Assembly: GCA_019637225.1 (NCBI GenBank)
Contig: JAHBWC010000089.1
Coordinates: 1 to 34,312, forward strand
Direction of reading: 5' to 3'
Origin: Labilithrix sp.
GTDB taxonomy: Bacteria; Myxococcota_A; Polyangia; Polyangiales; Polyangiaceae
DNA: 34,312 nucleotides
Within the stretch, counting starts at the first letter, position 1, and each line of letters begins with the position of its first letter. A model generated the notes under the pieces. It saw only the letters and a list, made by a program, of their open reading frames with translations, searched no databases and had not been told where the DNA came from. Shown here in pieces: positions 15,582 through 23,382 of the stretch. The position numbers and the translations under genes were made by a program.

Positions 15582-17252
15582 CTACCGCCGGCGGAGGCGG
15601 CGGCGGATCGGCGCCGTCACCTCGGCGAGCTCGCGCGCGCCGAGGCCCCAGGCCGCCACGAGGAAGAGCGCGCCGAAGAGCACCGCCGACGCGAGGCCGG
15701 GCAGCGCGCGGCCGACGGCGCCCGGGAGCGCGCCGGAAAGGACGTGCGCCAGCGCTCCGCTCGCCACGCCCGCGATCGCCGACGCCGCGAGGACCCGCGC
15801 CGCCGACCGCGCGAGCTCGGCGCCGCGGAGGGAGCCCACGCGCCTCCGGAGGCCGTAGAAGAGCAAGAGCATCTGGACGGCGCTCGAGCCGGCGACCGCG
15901 ACGCTGATGCCGACGTGGCCGAGCGGACCGCGGAGCGCGAGCGCGAGCGCGATGAACGCGCCGAGATCGATCGCGCTGACCACGACAGGCGTGCGCGTGT
16001 CGCCGAGCGCGTGGAACGCGGGGACGAGCTGGCGCGTCGCCGCCACGGTGAAGATCGCCCCGCCCTGCCAGGCGAGCGCGCGCGCGGTCTGGTGCGACGA
16101 CTCCGGATCGAAGTGGCCGCGCTCGAAGAGCAGGACGACGAGCGGCTCGCCGAGGACGACGAGCGCCACGCTGCACGGGATGGCGACGAACATCGCGAGG
16201 CGCATCCCGTGCGCCCAGGTCGTGACGAGCTCGTCGGTCTCGCCCTTGGCGGCGAACGTCGCGAGCGACGGGAGCGTCGCGCTCGACAGGGCCATGACGA
16301 AGATGCCCTGCGGCAGATCGCAAAGGCGCGACGCCCAGGAAAACCAGCTCTGCGCGCCCTCGCCGAGCTCGGAGAGGAAGCGGCGCGAGAGCACGAGGTC
16401 GACGTAGTAGACGCCGAGGCCGAACGTCATCGGGACGATGCGCCGGAGCATCACGCGGACGTGCGGATCGCGAAGATCGAAGATCGGGCGCGAGACGTAG
16501 CCGATCTGGCGGAGCGCGGGGACCTGCGCCGCCACCTGCAGCACGCCGCCGGCCAGCACTCCGATCGCGAGGGTCATCGCCGGATCGACGCCGCGCTCCG
16601 CGAGCGGCTCACGGAGCAAGAACGCCGCGCCGACGATGCCGACGCTGAAGAGCGCCGGCGCGAACGCCGCGACGGCGAAGCGTCGCTTCGCGTTCAGCGC
16701 GGCCATGCCGAGCGCCGCCGTCCCCATGAAGAGGATGTACGGGAACATCACGCGCGTCAGGCTCGTCGTCAGCTCGAGCTTGCTGCCCGCCGCCGCGGCG
16801 CCGTCGGCCGCGGCGCCGCCGGCCGTGTCCGAGTAGCCCGACGCGAAGAGCCACGTGAGCTCGCGCGCGAAGACGACGCCGAGGATCGTTACGACGACGA
16901 GCGCCGCGAGCGACACGCCGCGGGCGCGCGCGAAGAACGGACGCGCAGCCGCGTCGCCGCCCTTCGCCAGCCGCTCGCCGAGGACCGGCACGACGGCGCT
17001 CGAGACGGCGCCCTCGGCGAGGAGCTGCCGCAGGGCGTTCGGGATCGTCAGCGCCACCCAGAACGCGTCGGTCTCGCGGCGCGTGAAGAGCGCCGCGATG
17101 ACCGCGTCGCGCCCGAAGCCGAGGAGGCGCGAGAGCAGCGTGCCGGCGCCGACGACGCCGGCGCGGCCGACGATCTTCGCGCGCTCCTCGGCGCCCGCGC
17201 GCGCGCTCGCGTCGCGCGCCGCGTCGCGCTCACCCGCCTCGGGCTCGGTCAT
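15582..17252 (-). CDS. murJ: Lipid II flippase MurJ (MviN)
   Basis: A 556-residue polytopic membrane protein of the MOP superfamily. RAGVVGAGTLLSRLLGFGRDAVIAALFG-type start (here ...RDAVIAALFTRRETDAF), IPNALRQLLAEGAVSSAVVPVL, and later FSWASRLCDLPQGIFVMALSSATLPSL are the standard MurJ signatures. About 14 membrane helices are expected, flipping lipid II for peptidoglycan synthesis. Arg in GFGRD and the polar RLCDLPQGIF loop contain the residues usually essential. The first 25 residues are a charged Ala/Glu/Arg extension. It begins 3 bp after the DUF971 gene, so they form one operon, and runs convergent with the amidohydrolase. Confidence 0.96.
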   Translation of the reverse strand: MTEPEAGERDAARDASARAGAEERAKIVGRAGVVGAGTLLSRLLGFGRDAVIAALFTRRETDAFWVALTIPNALRQLLAEGAVSSAVVPVLGERLAKGGDAAARPFFARARGVSLAALVVVTILGVVFARELTWLFASGYSDTAGGAAADGAAAAGSKLELTTSLTRVMFPYILFMGTAALGMAALNAKRRFAVAAFAPALFSVGIVGAAFLLREPLAERGVDPAMTLAIGVLAGGVLQVAAQVPALRQIGYVSRPIFDLRDPHVRVMLRRIVPMTFGLGVYYVDLVLSRRFLSELGEGAQSWFSWASRLCDLPQGIFVMALSSATLPSLATFAAKGETDELVTTWAHGMRLAMFVAIPCSVALVVLGEPLVVLLFERGHFDPESSHQTARALAWQGGAIFTVAATRQLVPAFHALGDTRTPVVVSAIDLGAFIALALALRGPLGHVGISVAVAGSSAVQMLLLFYGLRRRVGSLRGAELARSAARVLAASAIAGVASGALAHVLSGALPGAVGRALPGLASAVLFGALFLVAAWGLGARELAEVTAPIRRRLRRR

Positions 17253-17255
17253 GGC

Positions 17256-17615
17256 TCACATGCGCGGGAGCTCACCGCGCTCGTCCTTCATGCTGCCCGG
17301 GCGGCACTCGTCGCATTGGCAGAGCGCGCGCAGGTACTTGTACGAGTAGAGGCCGCTGCCGTGGCCGTCGAACCAGACGAGCCGGAGCGCGTAGTTCCCG
17401 ACGGGGTCGATCTGGTCGAGCTCCATCTGGATGTCGCCCGTCGGCTCGATGAACGCGATCGTGCCGGAGTGGCCCTGGCAACCCGCGCACGGGCAATACC
17501 CACGGAGGATCGTGTGCGGGTAGACGCCCTTGTGGCCGTCGCCCCAGTCGATCTCCGTCACCTTCGCGCCGCGCGGGGAGCGCACGGCCTTGCAGCGCGT
17601 CCGAGGGTCCTGCAT
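17256..17615 (-). CDS. DUF971 (GBBH-like N-terminal domain) protein
   Basis: A 119-residue stand-alone DUF971 protein: PRGAKVTEIDWGDGHKGVYPHTILRGYCPCAGCQ and the end GLYSYKYLRALCQCDEC match the domain, which is found alone or fused to Mrp/FeS and gamma-butyrobetaine hydroxylase proteins. Four or more Cys in CPCAGCQGH and CQCDEC are likely to bind zinc, one of the clearest metal sites in the window. The exact role is unknown. It is the first gene of the operon with murJ. Confidence 0.9.
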   Translation of the reverse strand: MQDPRTRCKAVRSPRGAKVTEIDWGDGHKGVYPHTILRGYCPCAGCQGHSGTIAFIEPTGDIQMELDQIDPVGNYALRLVWFDGHGSGLYSYKYLRALCQCDECRPGSMKDERGELPRM

Positions 17616-17623
17616 GCCTCGCT

Positions 17624-17629
17624 CTTATA
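17624..17629 (-). promoter_or_regulatory. Possible -10 element of the DUF971-murJ operon
   Basis: On the minus strand this reads TATAAG, 8 nt before the ATG at 17615, and it lies in an otherwise GC-rich intergenic gap of 74 bp. There is no clear -35 or Shine-Dalgarno. Confidence 0.45.
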
Positions 17630-17689
17630 ACGCCCGGCGCGCCGCGATCACCCTTTCTTGCGCACGCGCGCTCCGGGTCACCCTCGCGC

Positions 17690-18673
17690 TCAGCCCTTCT
17701 TGGGCGCGGAGAGGCGCGACTTGACGTCGTCGAGCGCCGCGAGGCCCGTCGTCGCGCCGGAGGCGGCGACGGCCTTGGCGCCGAGGAGGTGCCCGACCTC
17801 GAGCGCGCGCGTCCAGAGCTTGCCGTCCTTCCACTCGGGTGAGCCGGGCCGGGCTCCGGCCTTGACGAGGACCGCGAGCACGCCGGCGATGAACGCGTCG
17901 CCCCCGCCCGAGCGGTCGATGCAGCGGACGCGCTTGGTCGGCGCGGTGGCCTGCCCGTGCGGGCCGACCGCGGCGGCGCCGTTCTCACCGCGGGTGAGGA
18001 GCCACGTGGCGTGCTTGGCGTTCTCGTCGAGCCACGTCATGCCGCGCTTGCCGGCGAGCGCGTTCAGGTCGCGCTCCGATCCCTTGACCAGCGCCGCCCG
18101 CGCGACGAGCGCCTTGGCCGCGCTCCGCATCTCGTCGGCGTCGCTCCAGAGGTGCGCGCGCACGTTGAGGTCGACGACGATGGTGCCCTTCGCCTTGTCC
18201 ACCCCCGCGAGGAACTTCTCCGTCGCCGCACGCGTGCTCGCGAGCATGCTCGTCGACGACACGAGCGCGAAGGCCGCCTTCGCCATCGCCGCGGTGACGT
18301 CGCCGTCGCCGAGCCGGAGATCGGCGCCGCGATAAGGGATGAACGAGGCCTCGCCGACGGCGCTGTTCGTGACGAACGTGATGCCCGTCGGCGCGCCGAG
18401 GCGGACGACGTGCGCGGTATCGACGCCCGCGGCCGTGAGCGCAGCGTCGAGCGCCGCCCCGAGCTTGTCGTCGCCGACGCCGCCGATGGCCGCGACCTTC
18501 AGGCCCAGGCGGGCCAGCGTGACCGCGACGTTCGCCGACGCGCCCCCGAGCTCCCGCCTGAACTGCCGCGCGATCGGCTCCTTGTCGGTCCCCTTCCCGT
18601 CCGCCTTCGACTCGGCCTCGTAGAAGTCCCACAGAAGCTCGCCGAAACACGCGACGTCGAAGGCTGTGCTCAC
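17690..18673 (-). CDS. PfkB-family carbohydrate kinase (fructokinase/ribokinase-like)
   Basis: A 327-residue kinase. The N-terminal signature is GGASANVAVTLARLG, which binds substrate, and the C-terminal one is SGGGDAFIAGVLA with the catalytic Asp. VVDLNVRAHLW in the middle corresponds to the family's DxNxR segment. Fructokinase- or 2-keto-3-deoxygluconate kinase-like activity is likely, without strong evidence for the sugar. The GTG at 18673 puts the first strand (FDVACFGELLWDF) near the N-terminus; an ATG at 18709 adds 12 residues. It is the last gene of the TPR-HTH-recO run, after a gap of 78 bp. Confidence 0.92.
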   Translation of the reverse strand: MSTAFDVACFGELLWDFYEAESKADGKGTDKEPIARQFRRELGGASANVAVTLARLGLKVAAIGGVGDDKLGAALDAALTAAGVDTAHVVRLGAPTGITFVTNSAVGEASFIPYRGADLRLGDGDVTAAMAKAAFALVSSTSMLASTRAATEKFLAGVDKAKGTIVVDLNVRAHLWSDADEMRSAAKALVARAALVKGSERDLNALAGKRGMTWLDENAKHATWLLTRGENGAAAVGPHGQATAPTKRVRCIDRSGGGDAFIAGVLAVLVKAGARPGSPEWKDGKLWTRALEVGHLLGAKAVAASGATTGLAALDDVKSRLSAPKKG

Positions 18674-18751
18674 CCCACCGATGTTCCATCGGATCGCGCG
18701 TTCCCACAAGCTTCGTGCTGGGCCGAGGGCGCGGCGCCCGGGCCGCGAGGG

Positions 18752-19513
18752 TCAGGATCTCGACGGCGAGCTCGGATCGAAGCCCGCGTGGGCGGCCATC
18801 GCGTCCTCGATCACGTCGATGAGCGTGCCGGCGAGCTCCCACGAGAGGGCGACCACTTCGCCGCGCTGAGCGCGCGCCGCGAGCGCCCGGAGCTCGGCGC
18901 GGATCGTCCTCGGCGCGCCGCCGCAGCTCGTGCAGACGATCCCGCCGCCCGCGGCGTCGACGAACGCGGAGCGCCCCTCGGGACACGCCCGCCCGCAGCG
19001 GATGCAGCGATCCAGCTCGAGGGCGTACCCCATGTCCGTCAGGAGCCGCAGGCCGAAGATGGCGAGGTGCCGGCGCGCCTCGCCCGGCACGCGCCCGGCG
19101 CCTGGCGCGGCCTCCGCCTCCGCGAGGCACTCTTCATCGAGCGCCTCGAGCAGCTCTTCGAGCGAGGTCCACGCCGCGGGCTCGGGCGTTCGCGCCGGAC
19201 AGAGGTGTCGGACCCAGCGGAGCGCCTGCCCCGCCGCGTCCATCGCCTCGAGGTTCGCGGCGATCCCGTTGCGCGGACGCTGGATCCGGGCCTCCTTGAG
19301 GACGCAGAGCTCCTTGCCCTTGTCCTCGAGCGAGACCATCAGCCCGTGGATCGGCTCGAGGGCGCCGGCGAACCGCTTCGTGGACCTCCGCGCGCCCCGG
19401 ACGATCGCCGAGAGCTTGCCGCTCTCGCGCGTGAAGAACGTGGCGATGACGTCGGCCTCGCCGTAAGCAACGCTCCGCACGAGCAGCGCGGCGGAGTCGA
19501 TGCGACGGATCAC
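18752..19513 (-). CDS. recO: DNA repair protein RecO
   Basis: A 253-residue RecO: an N-terminal OB fold (IDSAALLVRSVAYGEADVIATFFTRESGKLSAIVRGARR) followed by a helical domain with a zinc site formed by CIRCGRACP and CTSCGG. It loads RecA onto SSB-coated DNA with RecR in the RecFOR pathway. The GTG start overlaps the upstream HTH gene stop as GTGA, so the genes are translationally coupled. The C-terminus ends in Ser/Arg repeats without family conservation. Confidence 0.95.
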   Translation of the reverse strand: MIRRIDSAALLVRSVAYGEADVIATFFTRESGKLSAIVRGARRSTKRFAGALEPIHGLMVSLEDKGKELCVLKEARIQRPRNGIAANLEAMDAAGQALRWVRHLCPARTPEPAAWTSLEELLEALDEECLAEAEAAPGAGRVPGEARRHLAIFGLRLLTDMGYALELDRCIRCGRACPEGRSAFVDAAGGGIVCTSCGGAPRTIRAELRALAARAQRGEVVALSWELAGTLIDVIEDAMAAHAGFDPSSPSRS

Positions 19514-19980
19514 CCGATGGTGATAGCGCGGGACGTGCTCTGCGACAGCTCCGAAGGCATGTCTCGGCCGCGCGGCTTCAGCACGATCGAGAGCGCGAGC
19601 GTGAACAGGATGAGCAGGAGGACGAGGGCGATCGCGACGCCGAAGCGGCGGCCGTGGCCCTCACCCGCGGCCTGGACCGGCGACGCCACCGGGAGCGGCG
19701 TGACCATGGCCACGCGGCGGCTCGCCGTGTAGCGGGCGACGATGTCCTCGGGCAGGAGGCCCAGCGTCTGGGCGTAGGACTTCAGGAAGCCCTTCACGAA
19801 GACCTCGCCGGGGAGATCGTCGAAGTGGTCCTGCTCGATGGACTCGAGGGTGGCCAAGGGAATGCGCGTGACGCGCGACACCTCGGCGAGCCCCATGCGC
19901 CGCTTCTCGCGCTGCTGCCGCAGGGTCGTTCCGACCGACTCGATTCCGCTCACGTCTTCCTCGTCATCGCTTGGGTTCAC
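19510..19980 (-). CDS. RodZ-like HTH membrane protein lacking the C-terminal domain
   Basis: A 156-residue protein with a Cro/C1-type HTH_25 domain (about 17-85; LRQQREKRRMGLAEVSRVTRIPLATLESIE, then VFVKGFLKSYAQTLGL) and one membrane helix at about 111-133. This is the cytoplasmic part and anchor of RodZ, which links MreB filaments to the cell wall. RodZ normally has a 100-200 residue periplasmic beta domain; here only about 25 residues follow the helix. The start is GTG at 19980, 9 bp after the TPR gene. A pilF-rodZ neighbourhood occurs in many bacteria, supporting the assignment. Confidence 0.88.
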   Translation of the reverse strand: MNPSDDEEDVSGIESVGTTLRQQREKRRMGLAEVSRVTRIPLATLESIEQDHFDDLPGEVFVKGFLKSYAQTLGLLPEDIVARYTASRRVAMVTPLPVASPVQAAGEGHGRRFGVAIALVLLLILFTLALSIVLKPRGRDMPSELSQSTSRAITIG

Positions 19981-19989
19981 TTCTCGGCG

Positions 19990-20979
19990 TCAGCGCGCGG
20001 CGGCTGAGGATGGGAGCCCCACGTCACCGTGGGAGACTCGAGCGCGGGCCGCCCCGCCGTTCGCGCTCGCGGGTGTCGACGGCGCTGCCGCCATCTTCGC
20101 GAGCTCGCGAACGCATGTCTTTCCAGTCAGCGTTTCCTTGGAGATCTCGACGCAGCGCTCGTAGTCGGAGCGCGCCTCGGCAGCCTTGCCGAGCTTGAGG
20201 CGGACGCGTGCGCGCGCCTCCCAGGCGTCCTGGAGCGCGGTGCACTGCGGATCGTCGACCGACACGGCGCTCGTGAAGCTCTGCTCGGCCTGACCGGGGT
20301 CGCCCTTCCGCTCGAACCCCACGCCGAGGCGGTAGTAGCCGACGCAGAAGCGCGGCTCGGTGACGGCGTTCTTCAGCGAGGCGATGCCGGCGTCGAGCTG
20401 GCCGTCGAGGACCTGCGCCCAGCCGAGGTTGCCCCACGCCAGGTACGGGTGCACGTAGGCGGGGTCCTTCGTGAGGGGCTCGAGGACGCCGATGGCTTCC
20501 TTGTACTTCTTCTCGTTGATCAGGACCTGGCCGAGCAGGTTCTTCGCGTCGCGAAAGTCCGGGTTCGACTTGAGGGCGGCGCGCGCGCTCTTCTCGATCT
20601 CGCCGAGCTTGCAGTCCGGCGCGTCGAAGGCGCTCGGACCGGAGCAGAACGCGAGCAGGATGGCCGCCATCAGGTAGTGGGCCTTGTCGTTCTCCTCGTT
20701 CAGCGAGACGGCCTTCTGGACGTGGTCGAGCGCGAGGCGCGTGTTGCCCTTCTGGAAGAGGTCGCGCGCGATGTCGTACTCGGCGTCGCTCTGCCGCTCG
20801 GGGCTCTGCGCTCCGGGCTGCTGCCCCTTGCCGCCCGCGCACGCGGCCGACCCGGCGACCACGATCGCGAGACCGAGGACCCCAGCGGCCACGCCCACGG
20901 GGCGCAACAGCGACCGCCGCGCGGCGGAAGCGACGCGCGGTGCTGCGACGCGGGGTGTCTTGGGCGAGCGCAAGCGCAT
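19990..20979 (-). CDS. TPR lipoprotein (PilF/PilW/Tgl-like)
   Basis: The ATG at 20979 gives 329 residues. A long basic N-region and hydrophobic core end at SAAC, a lipobox, so the protein should be lipid-anchored. The mature part has about five to six TPR units: AEYDIARDLFQKGNTRLALDHVQKAVSLNEEND, DAKNLLGQVLINEKKYKEAIGVLEPLTKDP and further copies. PilF-type lipoproteins help the PilQ secretin assemble at the outer membrane; in Myxococcus Tgl does this. No pil genes are visible here, so a more general role is possible. A Met 21 codons upstream is an alternative start. It is first in the run with the RodZ-like, recO and PfkB genes. Confidence 0.85.
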   Translation of the reverse strand: MRLRSPKTPRVAAPRVASAARRSLLRPVGVAAGVLGLAIVVAGSAACAGGKGQQPGAQSPERQSDAEYDIARDLFQKGNTRLALDHVQKAVSLNEENDKAHYLMAAILLAFCSGPSAFDAPDCKLGEIEKSARAALKSNPDFRDAKNLLGQVLINEKKYKEAIGVLEPLTKDPAYVHPYLAWGNLGWAQVLDGQLDAGIASLKNAVTEPRFCVGYYRLGVGFERKGDPGQAEQSFTSAVSVDDPQCTALQDAWEARARVRLKLGKAAEARSDYERCVEISKETLTGKTCVRELAKMAAAPSTPASANGGAARARVSHGDVGLPSSAAAR

Positions 20980-21150
20980 GAGGGTCGTCGGCGGCGGGAA
21001 GTACTCCACCCCTCCGGCGTCGTCAACCCTGAACGGTACCATACCAAGGTCACGTGATTCCTCGGTTTTTCCGCTTCCGGGGCGCCTTCGATCCACCCCG
21101 ATTGACGCCCCGCGTCAGCGTCCACCGAGAGCCAGGAGCCGAGCAATGAA

Positions 21151-21169
21151 GGGCGTTTACATAACGCCC
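21151..21169 (-). terminator. Hairpin downstream of the Crp-type gene
   Basis: A perfect 7-bp stem (GGGCGTT with AACGCCC) and 5-nt loop lie 22 bases past the regulator's stop codon. Only a weak T-rich tail follows, so it may be a terminator or an operator palindrome. Confidence 0.4.
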
Positions 21170-21190
21170 CTCACCCAAGACCTCAGGCCC

Positions 21191-21889
21191 TCAGCGCTCT
21201 CCGCGGAGCTCGTCTTTTGTCCCCAGCAGGGCGTAGAGGCGGCGGAGGGCGTCGACGTCCGGGATCTCGACCCGCTCGCCGACGATCCGGAGGTACTGCT
21301 GGTCGCGAAGCCGCTGGACCGTCCGCTTCACCGTCTCGACGTCGAGGCCGACCCGGCTCGACAGGTCGACCGGCGAGACCGTGAGCTCGACCGGGCCGGG
21401 CTGGTTTTGGGTCATCTTGAGGAGGGCGCTCACGACCTTCGACTGCGTGTCGCGGAGCATCAGCACCTCGATCTGGTCCTCGGCGTCGCGAAGGCGCCGG
21501 GCGAGCTGCGTGAGGATGCGCTCGGCGAGCTGTGGAAAACGCTCGACGATGACCCGGAGCGCCGTCCGGTCGAGCGACAGCATGATCCCATCGGAGAGGG
21601 CGACCGCCGTCGACATCCGGACGGCGCCGTCGAGGATCGCACCCTCGCCGAAGAGGTCTCCCGGCCGGAGCACCGAGAGGCTGCGCTCGACCATGCGGAC
21701 GCGCTTGAGGAGCCGCACGCGCCCCTCGTGCAACAAGAAGGCGTGCGTCGCCGCCTCGCCCTCTCGAAAGAGGATGTCGCCCTGGACGAACGGGCGCCCG
21801 TATTGCTCGATGAGGTGCCGGGACGCGGCGCCGAGCTCGCCGTGGGCCGCGCCGTACCCCTCCTCATCGCCGCGAGGATCCTGCGTCAC
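21191..21889 (-). CDS. Crp/Fnr-family transcription regulator
   Basis: From the GTG at 21889 the protein has 232 residues; a TTG 12 codons upstream is less likely. The N-terminal cNMP-type sensor domain (about 25-140) has GDILFREGEAATHAFLLHEGRVRLL and GDLFGEGAILDGAVRMSTAVAL. Its phosphate-binding cassette is similar to CRP but with RMS where CRP has RS. No Cys cluster for an Fe-S cofactor exists, so it is not FNR. A long dimerisation helix leads to the HTH (LSSRVGLDVETVKRTVQRLRDQQYL), which should bind DNA. It is divergent from hisB with 74 bp between. The hairpin at 21151 might be an autoregulatory site. Confidence 0.93.
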   Translation of the reverse strand: MTQDPRGDEEGYGAAHGELGAASRHLIEQYGRPFVQGDILFREGEAATHAFLLHEGRVRLLKRVRMVERSLSVLRPGDLFGEGAILDGAVRMSTAVALSDGIMLSLDRTALRVIVERFPQLAERILTQLARRLRDAEDQIEVLMLRDTQSKVVSALLKMTQNQPGPVELTVSPVDLSSRVGLDVETVKRTVQRLRDQQYLRIVGERVEIPDVDALRRLYALLGTKDELRGER

Positions 21890-21895
21890 GCGAGG

Positions 21896-21901
21896 ACGAT
21901 A
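21896..21901 (-). promoter_or_regulatory. Possible -10 element of the Crp-type regulator
   Basis: On the minus strand TATCGT lies 6 nt before the GTG at 21889, with no Shine-Dalgarno, which also supports that start codon over the upstream TTG. Confidence 0.4.
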
Positions 21902-21963
21902 GAGGATCGACGCCGGGCCTCGCAATCTTTGGTGAAAGGCCGGCGCCGTGGTCCAATGCGCCC

Positions 21964-22548
21964 GTGCGTCGAGCTCGCGAAGAACGGACCACGAAAGAGA
22001 CGTCGATCGTCGTCGAAATCACGCTCGACGGCAGCGGAAAGAACCAGATCGACACGCCGATCCCGTTCCTCTCGCACATGCTCGACCAGATCGGGAAACA
22101 CGGGCTCTTCGATCTCGTCGTGAACGCCACGGGCGACGTCGAGATCGACGGCCACCACACGACCGAGGACGTCGGGATCGTGCTCGGCCGGGCGGTCGCC
22201 GCGGCGCTCGGCGACAAGGCCGGCATCGCGCGCTACGGCTCGGCGACCCTGCCGATGGACGAGGCGCGCGCGACGTGCGCGATCGATCTCTCGGGGCGCC
22301 AGTACTTCGTCTGGGAGGTGCCGATGCCGAAGGCGAAGATCGGCGACTGGGACACCGAGCTCGCGGAGGTCTTCTTCGAGGCGTTCGCGCGCGGCGCGGC
22401 CGCGAACCTCCACGTCGTCCTCCACGCGGGGACGAACCTCCACCACATGACGGAGATCTGCTTCAAGGCGTTCGCGCGGGCCCTCCGCGCCGCTGCGACG
22501 GTCGACCCGCGAGCGTCGGGCATCCCGTCGACCAAGGGCTCGCTCTGA
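21964..22548 (+). CDS. hisB: Imidazoleglycerol-phosphate dehydratase
   Basis: A 194-residue HisB, step 6 of histidine synthesis. The family's beginning (RRAREERTTKETSIVVEITLDGSG) fixes the GTG start. Metal-binding motifs are DGHHTTEDVGI (His64, His65, Glu68) and LHHMTEICFKAFA (His160, His161, Glu164), plus FLSHMLDQ. The last residues (GIPSTKGSL) are the usual end. It is the monofunctional form, without the phosphatase domain of enteric HisB. No other his gene is in the window, so the pathway genes are scattered. TCCAAT 6 nt before the GTG resembles the leaderless -10 seen elsewhere. Confidence 0.97.
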   Translation: MRRAREERTTKETSIVVEITLDGSGKNQIDTPIPFLSHMLDQIGKHGLFDLVVNATGDVEIDGHHTTEDVGIVLGRAVAAALGDKAGIARYGSATLPMDEARATCAIDLSGRQYFVWEVPMPKAKIGDWDTELAEVFFEAFARGAAANLHVVLHAGTNLHHMTEICFKAFARALRAAATVDPRASGIPSTKGSL

Positions 22549-22565
22549 CCTGAGCGAAGGCTCGC

Positions 22566-23312
22566 TCAGCGCTTCGTCGCCGCGATGACGACGTGCGGAT
22601 ACGGCAAGACGTCGGGCACGCGCACCATCCGGACGTGGAACCCCAGCGACGCGAGCATCTCGCCCCACTCGCGGTGGTGGCGGTAGCGGAGCGGCTCGTC
22701 CCAGCCCACCATCACCCGGTCGAGCAGCCGCGTGAACTCGAGGCCGAACGCCGGCACGGTGGTGATGTCCTTCACGACGAGCACGCCGCGCGGGGCGAGG
22801 AGATCGCGGAGGCGCACCAGCATCGGCAGCTGGTCCTGCTCCGGGATGTGGTGCATCACGTCGAGGACGTAGGCGCCCGCGAACGTCCCCTCCAGCGCGA
22901 CGTCGCGCGCGTCGCCCGCGACGAACCTGTTGCTCGCGGAGAGACCGACGGCCTCGGAGACGCGCTCGGCCATCGCGATTCGCCGGGCGTCCGGGTCGAC
23001 GCCGACGATGCGACGCGCGGGCTGCGTCTGCCCGAAGTACGCGGCGAACAGGCCGAAGCCGCAGCCGATGTCGAGGATGCGCCCCGCGTCGGGGAGCAAG
23101 AGGTCCATGACGCTGAGGAGCTTCGGCCGGAGGATCGAGAAGCGGACGTTCGCGTAGACCCGCTCGACCGGCGGCAGCGCCCGCGCGATGCGCGAGATCG
23201 CCTCGCGCCCGTAGACCTCGGGGGCCTCGAACCGCTGCGACGACGGGCGCGGCCCGCGCGACAGCGCGCGCATCAGGCGCGACGAGACGGGCTCGCGTTC
23301 GGTCACCGGCAT
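22566..23312 (-). CDS. Class I SAM-dependent methyltransferase
   Basis: A 248-residue methyltransferase starting at the ATG at 23312 (a GTG at 23330 would add six residues). Motif I is LDIGCGFGLFAAYFG, motif post-I ends strand 2 at VGVDPD, and FVAGDARDV and GAYVLDVMHHI complete the SAM-binding half. The distal part, LLAPRGVLVVKDITTVPAF, resembles ubiquinone/menaquinone-type or lipid methyltransferases. Substrate unknown. Residues 1-70 form a helical cap with aromatic and basic residues that might contact membranes. It ends 17 bp after hisB in opposite orientation. Confidence 0.9.
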   Translation of the reverse strand: MPVTEREPVSSRLMRALSRGPRPSSQRFEAPEVYGREAISRIARALPPVERVYANVRFSILRPKLLSVMDLLLPDAGRILDIGCGFGLFAAYFGQTQPARRIVGVDPDARRIAMAERVSEAVGLSASNRFVAGDARDVALEGTFAGAYVLDVMHHIPEQDQLPMLVRLRDLLAPRGVLVVKDITTVPAFGLEFTRLLDRVMVGWDEPLRYRHHREWGEMLASLGFHVRMVRVPDVLPYPHVVIAATKR

Positions 23313-23320
23313 CGCGGGCG

Positions 23321-23326
23321 GCGATA
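23321..23326 (-). promoter_or_regulatory. Possible -10 element of the methyltransferase gene
   Basis: TATCGC on the minus strand is 8 nt before the ATG at 23312. No ribosome site is visible. The last base deviates from TANNNT. Confidence 0.3.
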
Positions 23327-23382
23327 GCACGGTCGTCGCGAGCGGTCACGGCCGCCGTCGGAAGGCGCGGGCGGGCGGACGC

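Noticed and set aside
15744..17630. Long plus-strand open frame of 628 codons opposite murJ
   Set aside because: Very Arg/Glu/Ala-rich shadow produced by high GC; murJ on the other strand has clear family motifs.
17957..19732. Plus-strand 591-codon open frame opposite the PfkB and recO genes
   Set aside because: Charged, repetitive composition and full overlap with two recognised genes.
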